Assembly (NCBI GenBank): GCA_903911805.1
Contig: CAIWET010000154.1
Location: forward strand, 1 to 7,588
Reading direction: 5' to 3'
DNA: 7,588 bases
Origin: an uncultured Ignavibacteria bacterium
Lineage (GTDB): Bacteria; Bacteroidota; Ignavibacteria; Kapaibacteriales; UBA2268
This document shows positions 1-6,045 of the stretch, one piece after another; positions within the stretch are counted from its first letter, which is position 1; each line of letters starts with the position of its first letter. The notes under the pieces were generated by a model. The model was given only the letters and a program-made list of their open reading frames with translations, searched no databases and was not told the origin of the DNA. The translations under genes and the position numbers were made by a program.

Positions 1-20
1 ATTGTAATTTCACAAGATTC

Positions 21-49
21 TTGATTATTAAATATTATTTCATTAATTT
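21..49 (+). promoter_or_regulatory. Possible sigma-70-type promoter of the saccharopine-dehydrogenase-family gene
   Basis: TTGATT at 21-26 and TAATTT at 44-49 are separated by 17 bases. This would place a transcript start near 56, about 25 bases before the ATG at 81. The same TTGA-17-TAATTT arrangement occurs upstream of the hydrogenase operon, which adds slight weight. The region is very AT-rich, so chance matches are likely, and the Bacteroidota housekeeping promoter differs from the E. coli consensus. Confidence 0.3.
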
Positions 50-80
50 TAAAAAATTTATTTATTGAGGATTGTAAAAA

Positions 81-1205
81 ATGAAAAAAATAGTTGTACT
101 TGGCGCTGGAATGGTTGGAAGAGCAATAGCTTCTGATTTGTCTTCAAAATTTGATGTTACTTCTGTAGACTTTTCGGATGATAACTTGCTTTTATTGCAA
201 GATGAATTTAAGATTAAAACGATCAAAGCTGATTTTAGGAATTCAGAATTAATAAGGGAAATTATTAGAGAATTTGATTTTGTTGTTGGAGCAGTTCCCG
301 GATTTTTAGGCTACGAAACACTTAGAAATATGATTTTAGAAGGTAAAAATTCAGTAGATATATCATTCTTCCCAGAAGATTCTTTTCAGTTGAATCAATT
401 GGCAATTGAGCATAATGTTACTGCAGTAGTTGATATGGGTGTTGCTCCAGGTATGGATAATTTCTTATTAGGTTATCATAATTCAAAAATGGCTGTAGAA
501 AATTTTGTTTGTTATGTTGGTGGATTGCCAAAAGTTCGTAAGTATCCATTTCAATATAAAGCGCCTTTTTCTCCGATTGATGTGATTGAAGAATACACTC
601 GCCCAGCAAGATATGTTGTGAATAATCAATTGGTTACAAAAGAACCATTAACAGATTCTGAATTTTTGCATTTTGACAATATTGGTACTTTAGAAGCGTT
701 CAATTCAGACGGTCTTCGCTCTCTAATCAGAACAATGAATGTTCCAAATATGATTGAAAAAACTTTGCGTTACCCAGGTCATATTGATTTAATAAAGGCA
801 TTCAAAGCAGCTGGATTTTTTGACGAAAAAGAAATTAGCTTTGATGGAAACATTATTAGACCAATTGATTTTACTTCAAAAATATTATTTGATTCTTGGA
901 AATTGAAACCAGAAGATGATGAATTTACGGTAATGAAAATTTCAATTGATGGCAAAGAGAATGAAGTAAATAAAAAATACGACTATTTATTATATGATGA
1001 AAAAGATAAAGTGAGCGGATTCAGCTCAATGGCAAGAACTACTGGTTTTGCCTGTACTGCAGTAGTCAATCTTATAAATGATGAATTATTCGATAAAAAA
1101 GGAATAATACCACCTGAAACTGTGGGTGCAGAAGAGGTAGCATATAATTATGTTCTGAAATATCTTGCTGAAAGAAATATAAATTATAAATTGACAATTG
1201 AGTAA
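81..1205 (+). CDS. Saccharopine dehydrogenase family NAD(P)-dependent oxidoreductase (lysine 6-dehydrogenase-like)
   Basis: This 374-residue protein has an N-terminal Rossmann fold: the strand KKIVVLG leads into GAGMVG (residues 8-13). Asp30 at the end of the second strand suggests NAD(H) rather than NADP(H). The middle and C-terminal parts carry family-typical blocks, namely GVAPGMDN (about 120-127), NIGTLEAFNSDGLRSL (about 201-216) and TLRYPGH (about 229-235), of the substrate/dimerisation domain in saccharopine dehydrogenases and lysine 6-dehydrogenases. The length matches the short bacterial lysine 6-dehydrogenase-like members. The likely chemistry is NAD-linked oxidative deamination or reductive condensation of an amino acid such as lysine, but the substrate cannot be read from sequence. 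The ATG at 81 is preceded by GAGGA at 67-71, nine bases away. It has its own terminator and stands alone, so no operon partner hints at a pathway. The protein is probably cytoplasmic. Confidence 0.85.
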   Translation: MKKIVVLGAGMVGRAIASDLSSKFDVTSVDFSDDNLLLLQDEFKIKTIKADFRNSELIREIIREFDFVVGAVPGFLGYETLRNMILEGKNSVDISFFPEDSFQLNQLAIEHNVTAVVDMGVAPGMDNFLLGYHNSKMAVENFVCYVGGLPKVRKYPFQYKAPFSPIDVIEEYTRPARYVVNNQLVTKEPLTDSEFLHFDNIGTLEAFNSDGLRSLIRTMNVPNMIEKTLRYPGHIDLIKAFKAAGFFDEKEISFDGNIIRPIDFTSKILFDSWKLKPEDDEFTVMKISIDGKENEVNKKYDYLLYDEKDKVSGFSSMARTTGFACTAVVNLINDELFDKKGIIPPETVGAEEVAYNYVLKYLAERNINYKLTIE

Positions 1206-1279
1206 TTGTATTTATTTTCATTTGAATATAATATCCAACCAATTTAAAAAATGTTGTTTTTAAGATGATATTATCAAAT

Positions 1280-1313
1280 CAACCGTAGTAATTTCCACTA
1301 CGGTTGTTTTATT
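1280..1313 (+). terminator. Intrinsic terminator of the saccharopine-dehydrogenase-family gene
   Basis: A perfect 10-bp stem (CAACCGTAGT at 1280-1289 with ACTACGGTTG at 1297-1306) encloses a 7-base loop. It is followed by TTTTATTTTT. It lies about 75 bases after the stop at 1205 and separates this gene from the hydrogenase operon. Confidence 0.88.
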
Positions 1314-1398
1314 TTTAGAATATTTACTTCATAGAATTTTCCAAGCAAGTGCTGATATATTTAGTACAATTCACTCTAAATATCAAAATTATCAATAT

Positions 1399-1427
1399 TT
1401 GACAAAAAAAGATTAACTAGCTAATTT
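1399..1427 (+). promoter_or_regulatory. Possible promoter of the hydrogenase operon
   Basis: A perfect TTGACA at 1399-1404 is followed after 17 bases by TAATTT at 1422-1427. Transcription would start near 1434, just before the inverted-repeat element at 1444, and give an untranslated leader of about 310 bases before the ATG at 1744. A promoter closer to the gene cannot be excluded. The surrounding sequence is so AT-rich that the -10 match has little weight alone. Confidence 0.33.
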
Positions 1428-1443
1428 GAATTATTTGCAAAAC

Positions 1444-1573
1444 TTCACATTGTATCGTTTACAACATTTAATATTGTGAAAAATAAAAAAATTAATGTGA
1501 TTATCGTAACTGCGTTCAAAACGTGACGATTACAAGGTTTACTATTTTACTGTTCAGTATTACACAATGTGAA
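1444..1573. promoter_or_regulatory. 130-nt element closed by a perfect 10-bp inverted repeat (leader RNA or operator array)
   Basis: TTCACATTGT at 1444-1453 is exactly complementary to ACAATGTGAA at 1564-1573. Three smaller dyads lie inside or overlap it: TTGTA-TCGTT-TACAA (1450-1464), a long hairpin pairing ATCGT (1503-1507) and TGCGTT (1511-1516) with AACGTG (1520-1525) and ACGAT (1526-1530), and TACTG-TT-CAGTA (1548-1559). TGTGA-type pentamers recur at 1445-1449 (reverse), 1475-1479, 1496-1500 and 1569-1572. The element may be a structured 5' leader of the hydrogenase transcript or a cluster of sites for a dimeric regulator such as a CRP/FNR-type protein. I recognise no known riboswitch class. 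No ORF of note lies in 1206-1743. Confidence 0.35.
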
Positions 1574-1687
1574 ATTTATAGCAGATTCAAAAATTCGTAA
1601 GTCATTGAAAAATAATATATTAGTTAAGCCTAAACAATTAATAAAAATTAATTTATACAGTAAATTAATATTCTTTAATTTTGAATA

Positions 1688-1714
1688 AGTATTTAGATGT
1701 AAAGTCAAAATACT
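1688..1714. promoter_or_regulatory. 27-bp dyad just upstream of the response regulator gene
   Basis: AGTATTT (1688-1694) and AAATACT (1708-1714) are perfect inverted arms 13 bases apart. They end 29 bases before the ATG at 1744. It could be an operator or a weak leader hairpin, but in such AT-rich DNA a 7-bp dyad can occur by chance. Confidence 0.22.
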
Positions 1715-1743
1715 ATAAGAAATATTTTTAGTTTGAGGATATT

Positions 1744-2106
1744 ATGTATAAAATCGCAATTATTGATGACGATACGGATATTGTAGAAGCAACAGAAATG
1801 CTTCTCACTGCCAAAGGATTCAGCGTTGTTAGTGCAGGTAATGTTGCAGGAGCTTTAGAGTTAATTCCTAAAGAAAATCCTGATTTGATTATTCTTGATG
1901 TCATGATGGATGAGCCTGATGATGGCTTTTATCTCGCAAATAAGTTTAGAAAAATAGGAATTAATACTCCTATAATTATGTTAACTTCCGTTGCCAAAGC
2001 CACTGGCTTAACTTTTGGAACGGATACTCTTCCTGTGAATGAATTTCTCGAAAAACCGGTTCCTCCGGCTCAGCTTTTAGAAAAAATTGCCATATATCTT
2101 AAATAA
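1744..2106 (+). CDS. Stand-alone response regulator receiver protein (CheY-like), first gene of the hydrogenase operon
   Basis: This 120-residue protein consists of a single receiver domain with no DNA-binding or enzymatic output. It has the acidic pocket Asp8-Asp9-Asp10, phospho-acceptor Asp52 in the strand LIILD, the switch Thr81 in IIMLTS, and the invariant Lys104-Pro105. The loop after Asp52 reads VMMDEPDDGF instead of the usual MMPxxDGF, so it is one residue longer with the proline displaced. A Shine-Dalgarno-like TGAGGAT ends 4-5 bases before the ATG. The stop is only 10 bases from the next start, so it is co-transcribed with the hydrogenase subunits. Its role must be through protein contact or as a phosphate carrier, perhaps tuning hydrogenase expression or activity. 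No histidine kinase is present in the window. The domain call is firm; the functional link rests on operon position. Confidence 0.9.
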   Translation: MYKIAIIDDDTDIVEATEMLLTAKGFSVVSAGNVAGALELIPKENPDLIILDVMMDEPDDGFYLANKFRKIGINTPIIMLTSVAKATGLTFGTDTLPVNEFLEKPVPPAQLLEKIAIYLK

Positions 2107-2109
2107 GGG
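2105..2109 (+). promoter_or_regulatory. Ribosome binding site that sets the hydC start
   Basis: AAGGG overlaps the stop of the response regulator gene and lies 7 bases before the ATG at 2117. It favours that ATG over an upstream in-frame start at 2087, which would overlap the previous gene by 20 bases and add ten residues that do not look like the family. Confidence 0.7.
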
Positions 2110-2116
2110 TATAAAT

Positions 2117-2590
2117 ATGTTAGTAATAGAAAAAAATGACTTAACACTCGAAATAGAAAAGCTTACTGCCAAATACGGAAGTACTCGCGAAGCTTTATTG
2201 CCTATTTTGCAAGATATACAATTGAAACACGGACACATCTCCGAATATTCCCAGCAAGAAATCGCTAGAATGCTCGATATTCACCCTGTGGAAGTTTACG
2301 GAGTGGTTACTTTTTATTCTTTCTTAAGCTCAGAGCCAAAAGGAAGAAATGTAGTTCGCCTTTGCAGAACAATTTCCTGCGATTTGGCAGGAAAAGATGC
2401 AATTGCAAAAGTTTTGGAAAATGAATTAGGAATCAAATTCGGCGAAACTACTCAAGACAAAAAGTTCACTTTAGAGTGGGCAAATTGTATTGGACTTTGC
2501 GACCAAGGACCAGCGATGCTTATCAATGATGAATGTCACACAAAAGTGACTCCTCATAAAATTGTTGAAATTCTTAAAAAATACAAATAG
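2117..2590 (+). CDS. hydC: NADH-linked [FeFe]-hydrogenase subunit HydC / HndA (NuoE-like, thioredoxin-like [2Fe-2S])
   Basis: This 157-residue NuoE-family protein has an N-terminal helical segment (about 1-70, including YGSTREALLPILQDIQ and VYGVVTFYSFL, typical of the family) and a thioredoxin-like [2Fe-2S] domain. The four ligands are Cys83 and Cys88 (C-x4-C, CRTISC) and Cys124 and Cys128 (C-x3-C, CIGLC), the canonical NuoE spacing. The protein carries electrons beside the FMN subunit encoded next. NuoE-like proteins also serve complex I and NAD-dependent formate dehydrogenase, but the hydrogenase gene two positions downstream identifies the complex. It lies 10 bases after the response regulator gene and 11 bases before hydB. 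The length is normal for the family, the protein is cytoplasmic, and no residue expected for cluster binding is missing. Confidence 0.93.
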   Translation: MLVIEKNDLTLEIEKLTAKYGSTREALLPILQDIQLKHGHISEYSQQEIARMLDIHPVEVYGVVTFYSFLSSEPKGRNVVRLCRTISCDLAGKDAIAKVLENELGIKFGETTQDKKFTLEWANCIGLCDQGPAMLINDECHTKVTPHKIVEILKKYK

Positions 2591-2601
2591 GAGTTATTAA
2601 A

Positions 2602-3774
2602 ATGCCGATTATAAATGATACAGTTCTATTTAATTTAGATAGACACAGCGACGGATTAGAAAAAGCATTAGCTAAAACTCCTAACGATATTCTTTTAGAA
2701 GTTAGAGAATCTGGTTTAAAAGGTAGAGGTGGCGCTGGCTTCCCTACTGGTACCAAATGGAATTTTGCTGCAATGAGCAAAGCTGACAAAAAATTTGTTG
2801 TTTGCAATGCTGACGAAGGCGAACCAGGTACTTTCAAAGATAGAATTTTACTTAATGAATATACAAAATTAGTTTTCGAAGGAATGGTAATTGCAGCTTA
2901 TGCTATTGGCGCTCAAAAAGGTTTCCTTTATTTGCGTGGTGAATATAGCTATTTAGTAAATCAATTAGAAACTTATTTACAAAATATGCGCGATACGAAT
3001 ATTTTAGGAAAAAATATTCAAGGCAAAGGTTTTGATTTCGATATAGAAATTCGCCTTGGCTCTGGTGCATACGTTTGTGGAGAAGAAACTGCATTAATCG
3101 AATCATTAGAAGGACATAGAGGCGAAGCACGTAATCGCCCTCCATTCCCTGTTAATACAGGTTATTTGGGTTATCCTACTATTGTAAACAATGTAGAAAC
3201 ATTTGCCTCTACTTGTTTAATTATGTCAAATGGTGGAGATTGGTACAGTCAATATGGTACTAGTGGATCATCAGGAACAAAATTACTTTCAATTTCTGGT
3301 GATTGCGAAAAACCAGGCGTTTATGAAGTACCTTTTGGTACAAAAATAGCTGACATCCTTGATCTGGTAGGTGCTAAAAACACAAAAGCTGTTCAAGTTG
3401 GCGGAGCATCAGGTCAATGCATTCCAAAAGCAGAATTCGAAAGAAAAATTTCTTATGAAGATATCTCAACTGGTGGATCGATTATAATATTCAACCAAAC
3501 AAGAAATATGCTTCACGTTTTGAAAAACTTTATGGAATTCTTTGTTGAAGAATCCTGCGGTCAGTGTACCCCTTGCAGAATCGGTAACGTTAGACTATTA
3601 GAAGGAGTCGAAAAAGTAGAAAGTGGAAATTGCTCAATTTCTTATTTACAAGAATTGATTGAATTAGGAAAGACTATGCAAATTGCTTCAAAATGCGGTT
3701 TGGGACAGTCTAGTCCAAATCCGTTTATCTCGATTATGACTCATTTTGAAGACGAAATTTTCTCACAAAAATAA
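2602..3774 (+). CDS. hydB: NADH-linked [FeFe]-hydrogenase subunit HydB / HndC (NuoF-like FMN- and NADH-binding subunit, minimal form)
   Basis: This 390-residue NuoF-family protein oxidises or reduces NAD(H) at FMN. It shows the glycine-rich FMN/NADH site GLKGRGGAGFPTGTKW (38-53), CNADEGEPGTFKDR (68-81), the GAYVCGEETAL block (155-165) with the following RPPFP segment, and the N3-type [4Fe-4S] site with Cys319, Cys322, Cys325 (SCGQCTPC) and Cys365. It begins almost directly at the NuoF core and stops 25 residues after Cys365. It therefore lacks both the N-terminal thioredoxin-like [2Fe-2S] domain and the C-terminal two-[4Fe-4S] ferredoxin domain of bifurcating HydB such as that of Thermotoga maritima (about 600 residues). 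AGGAG at 2589-2593 overlaps the hydC stop and sits 8 bases before the ATG. The hydA start follows 12 bases after its stop, with no sign of a frameshifted domain between them. Confidence 0.94.
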   Translation: MPIINDTVLFNLDRHSDGLEKALAKTPNDILLEVRESGLKGRGGAGFPTGTKWNFAAMSKADKKFVVCNADEGEPGTFKDRILLNEYTKLVFEGMVIAAYAIGAQKGFLYLRGEYSYLVNQLETYLQNMRDTNILGKNIQGKGFDFDIEIRLGSGAYVCGEETALIESLEGHRGEARNRPPFPVNTGYLGYPTIVNNVETFASTCLIMSNGGDWYSQYGTSGSSGTKLLSISGDCEKPGVYEVPFGTKIADILDLVGAKNTKAVQVGGASGQCIPKAEFERKISYEDISTGGSIIIFNQTRNMLHVLKNFMEFFVEESCGQCTPCRIGNVRLLEGVEKVESGNCSISYLQELIELGKTMQIASKCGLGQSSPNPFISIMTHFEDEIFSQK

Positions 3775-3776
3775 TT

Positions 3777-3779
3777 GGA
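3777..3779 (+). promoter_or_regulatory. Weak ribosome binding site supporting the ATG start of hydA
   Basis: Only GGA is visible, 7 bases before the ATG at 3787. A TTG at 3775, immediately after the hydB stop, is in frame and would add four residues, but nothing resembling a Shine-Dalgarno sequence precedes it. The ATG is preferred. The signal is clearly weaker than those of hydC and hydB. Confidence 0.5.
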
Positions 3780-3786
3780 TATAATT

Positions 3787-5667
3787 ATGACTAATAAAAT
3801 AGATAATCGCGCACCGATAAGCCAAAAGCCACATACTGTGAACAATGAGAATCACGATCCAAATGCTATTGGAGCTGATATTGAAGTTGAAATTAATGGC
3901 TCTGCATATAAAATTCCACTTGGAACAACTATTCTTGAAGCTTGCAAAATGAACGGTGTACACGTACCAACATTATGCCATCATCCAGACCTTTGCTTGG
4001 CTGGTGTTTGTAGAATTTGTGCTGTTGAAGTTGAAGGAATGAGAACATTGCAAGCTTCTTGCACATTCCCAATAACAAATAGATTAAAAATAAAAACAAC
4101 TTCCGAAAAAGTTAGAAAAGCAAGAAGACATATTCTTGACTTATTGCTAAGTGAACATTATGGCGAATGTTATTCTTGCCACAGAAACAACAATTGCGAA
4201 TTGCAATCACTTTCAAAAGAATATGGAGTTGATTTCTATAGATTCGGTCACGTCACCGAAAGAAGACACAAAATCGACCGCTCAAGCTATTCTGTATTTC
4301 GTGATATGGATAAATGTATTCTTTGCAAACGTTGCGTAAGAACTTGTATCGATTTGCAAGAAGTTGGAGTATTAGAAGCTACAAATAAAGGATATGAAAC
4401 TACAATTTCTACCTTTATGGATAAACCACTTGCCGACGTAATTTGTATCAATTGTGGTCAATGTATTAATCGTTGCCCAACTGCTGCACTAAAAGCAAAT
4501 GACCCATCAGATGAAATCTGGGAAGCAATTGACAATCCAAAGAAACACGTTGTTATCCAAACTGCACCATCTCCAAGAGCTGCAATTGGTGAAGAATTTG
4601 GACTTCCTCCAGGACATTCAATGACAAGAGAATTGAATACTGCATTAAGAATGATAGGTTTCGATAAAGTATTCGATACTAACTTTACTGCCGACTTAAC
4701 AATTATGGAAGAAGGTACAGAATTATTGATGAGATTAAAAGCAAAATTAGTTGACAAAGATGATTCAGTAATGTTGCCACAATTCACATCCTGTTCTCCA
4801 GGTTGGGTTAAATATATTGAACATTTTTATCCTGATTATTTGGATTATATGTCAACTTGCAAATCTCCACAGCAAATGTTTGGTCCACTTATCAAAACAT
4901 TCTATGCTGATAAAGAAGGTATTGATCCAAAAGATATAGTAACAGTTGCAGTAATGCCTTGCTCAGCTAAAAAGTTTGAATGTAACCGTCCAGAAATGGA
5001 TGACTCAGGATTTAAAGACGTTGATTATGGACTAACAACACGTGAATTAGCTCAAATGATAAAAGAAGCAGGGCTCAATTTGCCAACCTTAAAGCCATCA
5101 GATTTTGATTCTCCATTTGGTGAAGCATCAGGTGCTGGACTTATCTTTGGAGCAACAGGTGGAGTAATGGAAGCAGCTTTAAGAACAGCTTACGAACTCG
5201 TAACAGGTAGAGAAGTTCCATTTGCTAATCTTGACATTATGCCTTGTCGCGGATTTGAAGGAGTAAAAGAAGCCTCTGTAAAATTGGAAAACGTCTTACC
5301 AGCTTGGAGTTTCTTAGAAGGCGTTGACTTGAAATTTATGATTGCTCACGGAACAGCAAATGCAAAAAAAGTGATGGAAGCATTAGTTCGCGGTGAATTG
5401 AAAGATGTTCATTTCATAGAAGTTATGGGTTGTCCTGGTGGATGTATCGGTGGTGGTGGTCAGCCAATACCAACATCTTTAGAAATCAGAACAAAACGTG
5501 CTGAAGCAATCTACAAAGAAGACGAGGGATTGCCATTGAGAAAATCTCACGAAAATACTCACGTGCAATATCTTTACGAAAACTTTTTGACAGATGGTCC
5601 TTGTGGCCACTTATCACATAAATTACTACATACACATTACACAAAACGTGGGAAATATATTGATTAA
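3787..5667 (+). CDS. hydA: [FeFe]-hydrogenase catalytic subunit HydA / HndD, group A, NAD-linked trimeric type
   Basis: This 626-residue catalytic subunit reduces protons or oxidises H2. Its domains in order are: a plant-type [2Fe-2S] ferredoxin (Cys64, 75, 78, 92); a His-Cys [4Fe-4S] motif (His124, Cys128, 131, 137); two [4Fe-4S] clusters (Cys177/180/183/187 and Cys220/223/226/230); then the H-cluster domain. The latter has L1 FTSCSPGW (Cys336), L2 MPCSAKKFE (Cys392) and L3 EVMGCPGGCIGGGGQP (Cys549, Cys553). A C-terminal small-subunit-like tail (about 565-626) contains LRKSHEN and LLHTHY. L1 has Ser337 where the textbook TSCCP has a second Cys, a variant also found in HndD-like enzymes. The extra C-terminal [2Fe-2S] domain of T. 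maritima HydA is absent. The N-terminal half resembles NuoG, but the three H-cluster motifs exclude complex I. No Tat or Sec signal is visible, so the complex is cytoplasmic. HydE/F/G maturases must be encoded elsewhere. Confidence 0.97.
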   Translation: MTNKIDNRAPISQKPHTVNNENHDPNAIGADIEVEINGSAYKIPLGTTILEACKMNGVHVPTLCHHPDLCLAGVCRICAVEVEGMRTLQASCTFPITNRLKIKTTSEKVRKARRHILDLLLSEHYGECYSCHRNNNCELQSLSKEYGVDFYRFGHVTERRHKIDRSSYSVFRDMDKCILCKRCVRTCIDLQEVGVLEATNKGYETTISTFMDKPLADVICINCGQCINRCPTAALKANDPSDEIWEAIDNPKKHVVIQTAPSPRAAIGEEFGLPPGHSMTRELNTALRMIGFDKVFDTNFTADLTIMEEGTELLMRLKAKLVDKDDSVMLPQFTSCSPGWVKYIEHFYPDYLDYMSTCKSPQQMFGPLIKTFYADKEGIDPKDIVTVAVMPCSAKKFECNRPEMDDSGFKDVDYGLTTRELAQMIKEAGLNLPTLKPSDFDSPFGEASGAGLIFGATGGVMEAALRTAYELVTGREVPFANLDIMPCRGFEGVKEASVKLENVLPAWSFLEGVDLKFMIAHGTANAKKVMEALVRGELKDVHFIEVMGCPGGCIGGGGQPIPTSLEIRTKRAEAIYKEDEGLPLRKSHENTHVQYLYENFLTDGPCGHLSHKLLHTHYTKRGKYID

Positions 5668-5690
5668 TTTCAAAAGTAATTAATATGTTA

Positions 5691-5729
5691 AAATGGCTGC
5701 TTAAAAAATAGGCAGCCATTTTTTTTTTT
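5691..5729 (+). terminator. Intrinsic terminator of the hydrogenase operon
   Basis: A perfect 10-bp stem (AAATGGCTGC at 5691-5700 with GCAGCCATTT at 5712-5721) encloses an 11-base loop and runs into an unbroken T tract to 5729. It begins 24 bases after the hydA stop. An A-rich 5' side and TTTT on the opposite strand mean it could also stop transcription arriving from the convergent gene on the right. Confidence 0.92.
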
Positions 5730-5730
5730 G

Positions 5731-6045
5731 AGTAGTATTGATTTAAAAATCGACCTCATCTTTCCCCACCCTATCCTTCGACAAGCTCAGTAAGCGTTTA
5801 TCCCCCTGAAGGGAGGGACTTCAAGAAAGTGAAATATGTGCTTTGAAGAGACAGGTATAAAGACCTGTTTGATTTTCGTGATGGTTATTTCGATGCAATT
5901 CCTTCGGGATCAATCTGGTGACCGCCAAAAAATAGCCGTTAGGCTTAAGTGATGCGTAGCATCGTATCGAAGCTAACTTCAGATTGAGCCAACCTCAAAG
6001 GTGGACCAGATCATTTGCTTTTTTGCTCATTCAGGGATGAATTAG
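5731..6045. repeat. Gene-free island of short palindromic repeat fragments between convergent genes
   Basis: No convincing gene lies here. The stretch looks GC-richer than its surroundings and contains many short dyads: CCTTCGACAAGCTCAG (about 5776-5791), which resembles a repeat half-site common in bacterial intergenic regions; a C-rich/G-rich hairpin around 5800-5818; CTTCAA/TTGAAG (5819-5824, 5843-5848); ACAGGT/ACCTGT (5851-5856, 5863-5868); ATTCC/GGGAT (5898-5902, 5906-5910); GATGC/GCATC (5951-5955, 5959-5963); and ACCT/AGGT (5992-5995, 5999-6002). The CAGGT...ACCTG core is shared with the repeat at 6219-6245 inside the neighbouring gene. It reads as a mosaic of small interspersed repeats, possibly also a transcribed structured RNA. 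Family assignment needs genome-wide copies. Confidence 0.55.

Noticed and set aside
1206..1743. CRISPR array, tRNA or insertion sequence in the long intergenic region
   Set aside because: There are no regularly spaced direct repeats, no cloverleaf with a CCA end or T-loop signature, and no transposase fragment. Only inverted repeats and AT-rich sequence are seen.
3772..3786. A frameshift that hides the missing C-terminal ferredoxin domain of HydB
   Set aside because: The hydB stop is followed within 12 bases by the hydA start, and the HydA N-terminus is a normal [2Fe-2S] domain. There is no room for a lost C-terminal domain, so the short form appears genuine.
3772..3789. TTG start of hydA at 3775, directly after the hydB stop
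   Set aside because: No ribosome binding site precedes it. The ATG at 3787 has GGA at a suitable distance, and the four extra residues are not part of any domain.
4458..4787. 109-codon open frame antisense to hydA
   Set aside because: It lies wholly within the conserved hydA coding sequence, has no recognisable domain, and is the mirror of its codon pattern. Other antisense frames at 418-609, 2574-2837, 2903-3145 and 5486-5719 were rejected for the same reason.
2117..5667. Part of a respiratory complex I operon (nuoE, nuoF, nuoG)
   Set aside because: The third gene has all three H-cluster motifs (TSCSPGW, MPCSAKKFE, GCPGGCIGGGGQP) and the hydrogenase small-subunit-like tail, which NuoG lacks. 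No membrane subunits follow.
5821..5991. Minus-strand open frame of about 56 codons (containing TRLIPKELHRNNHHENQTG) as a small gene or gene remnant
   Set aside because: It has no ATG or other credible start, no ribosome binding site, and it lies across palindromic repeats, so the open frame is best explained as translated repeat DNA.
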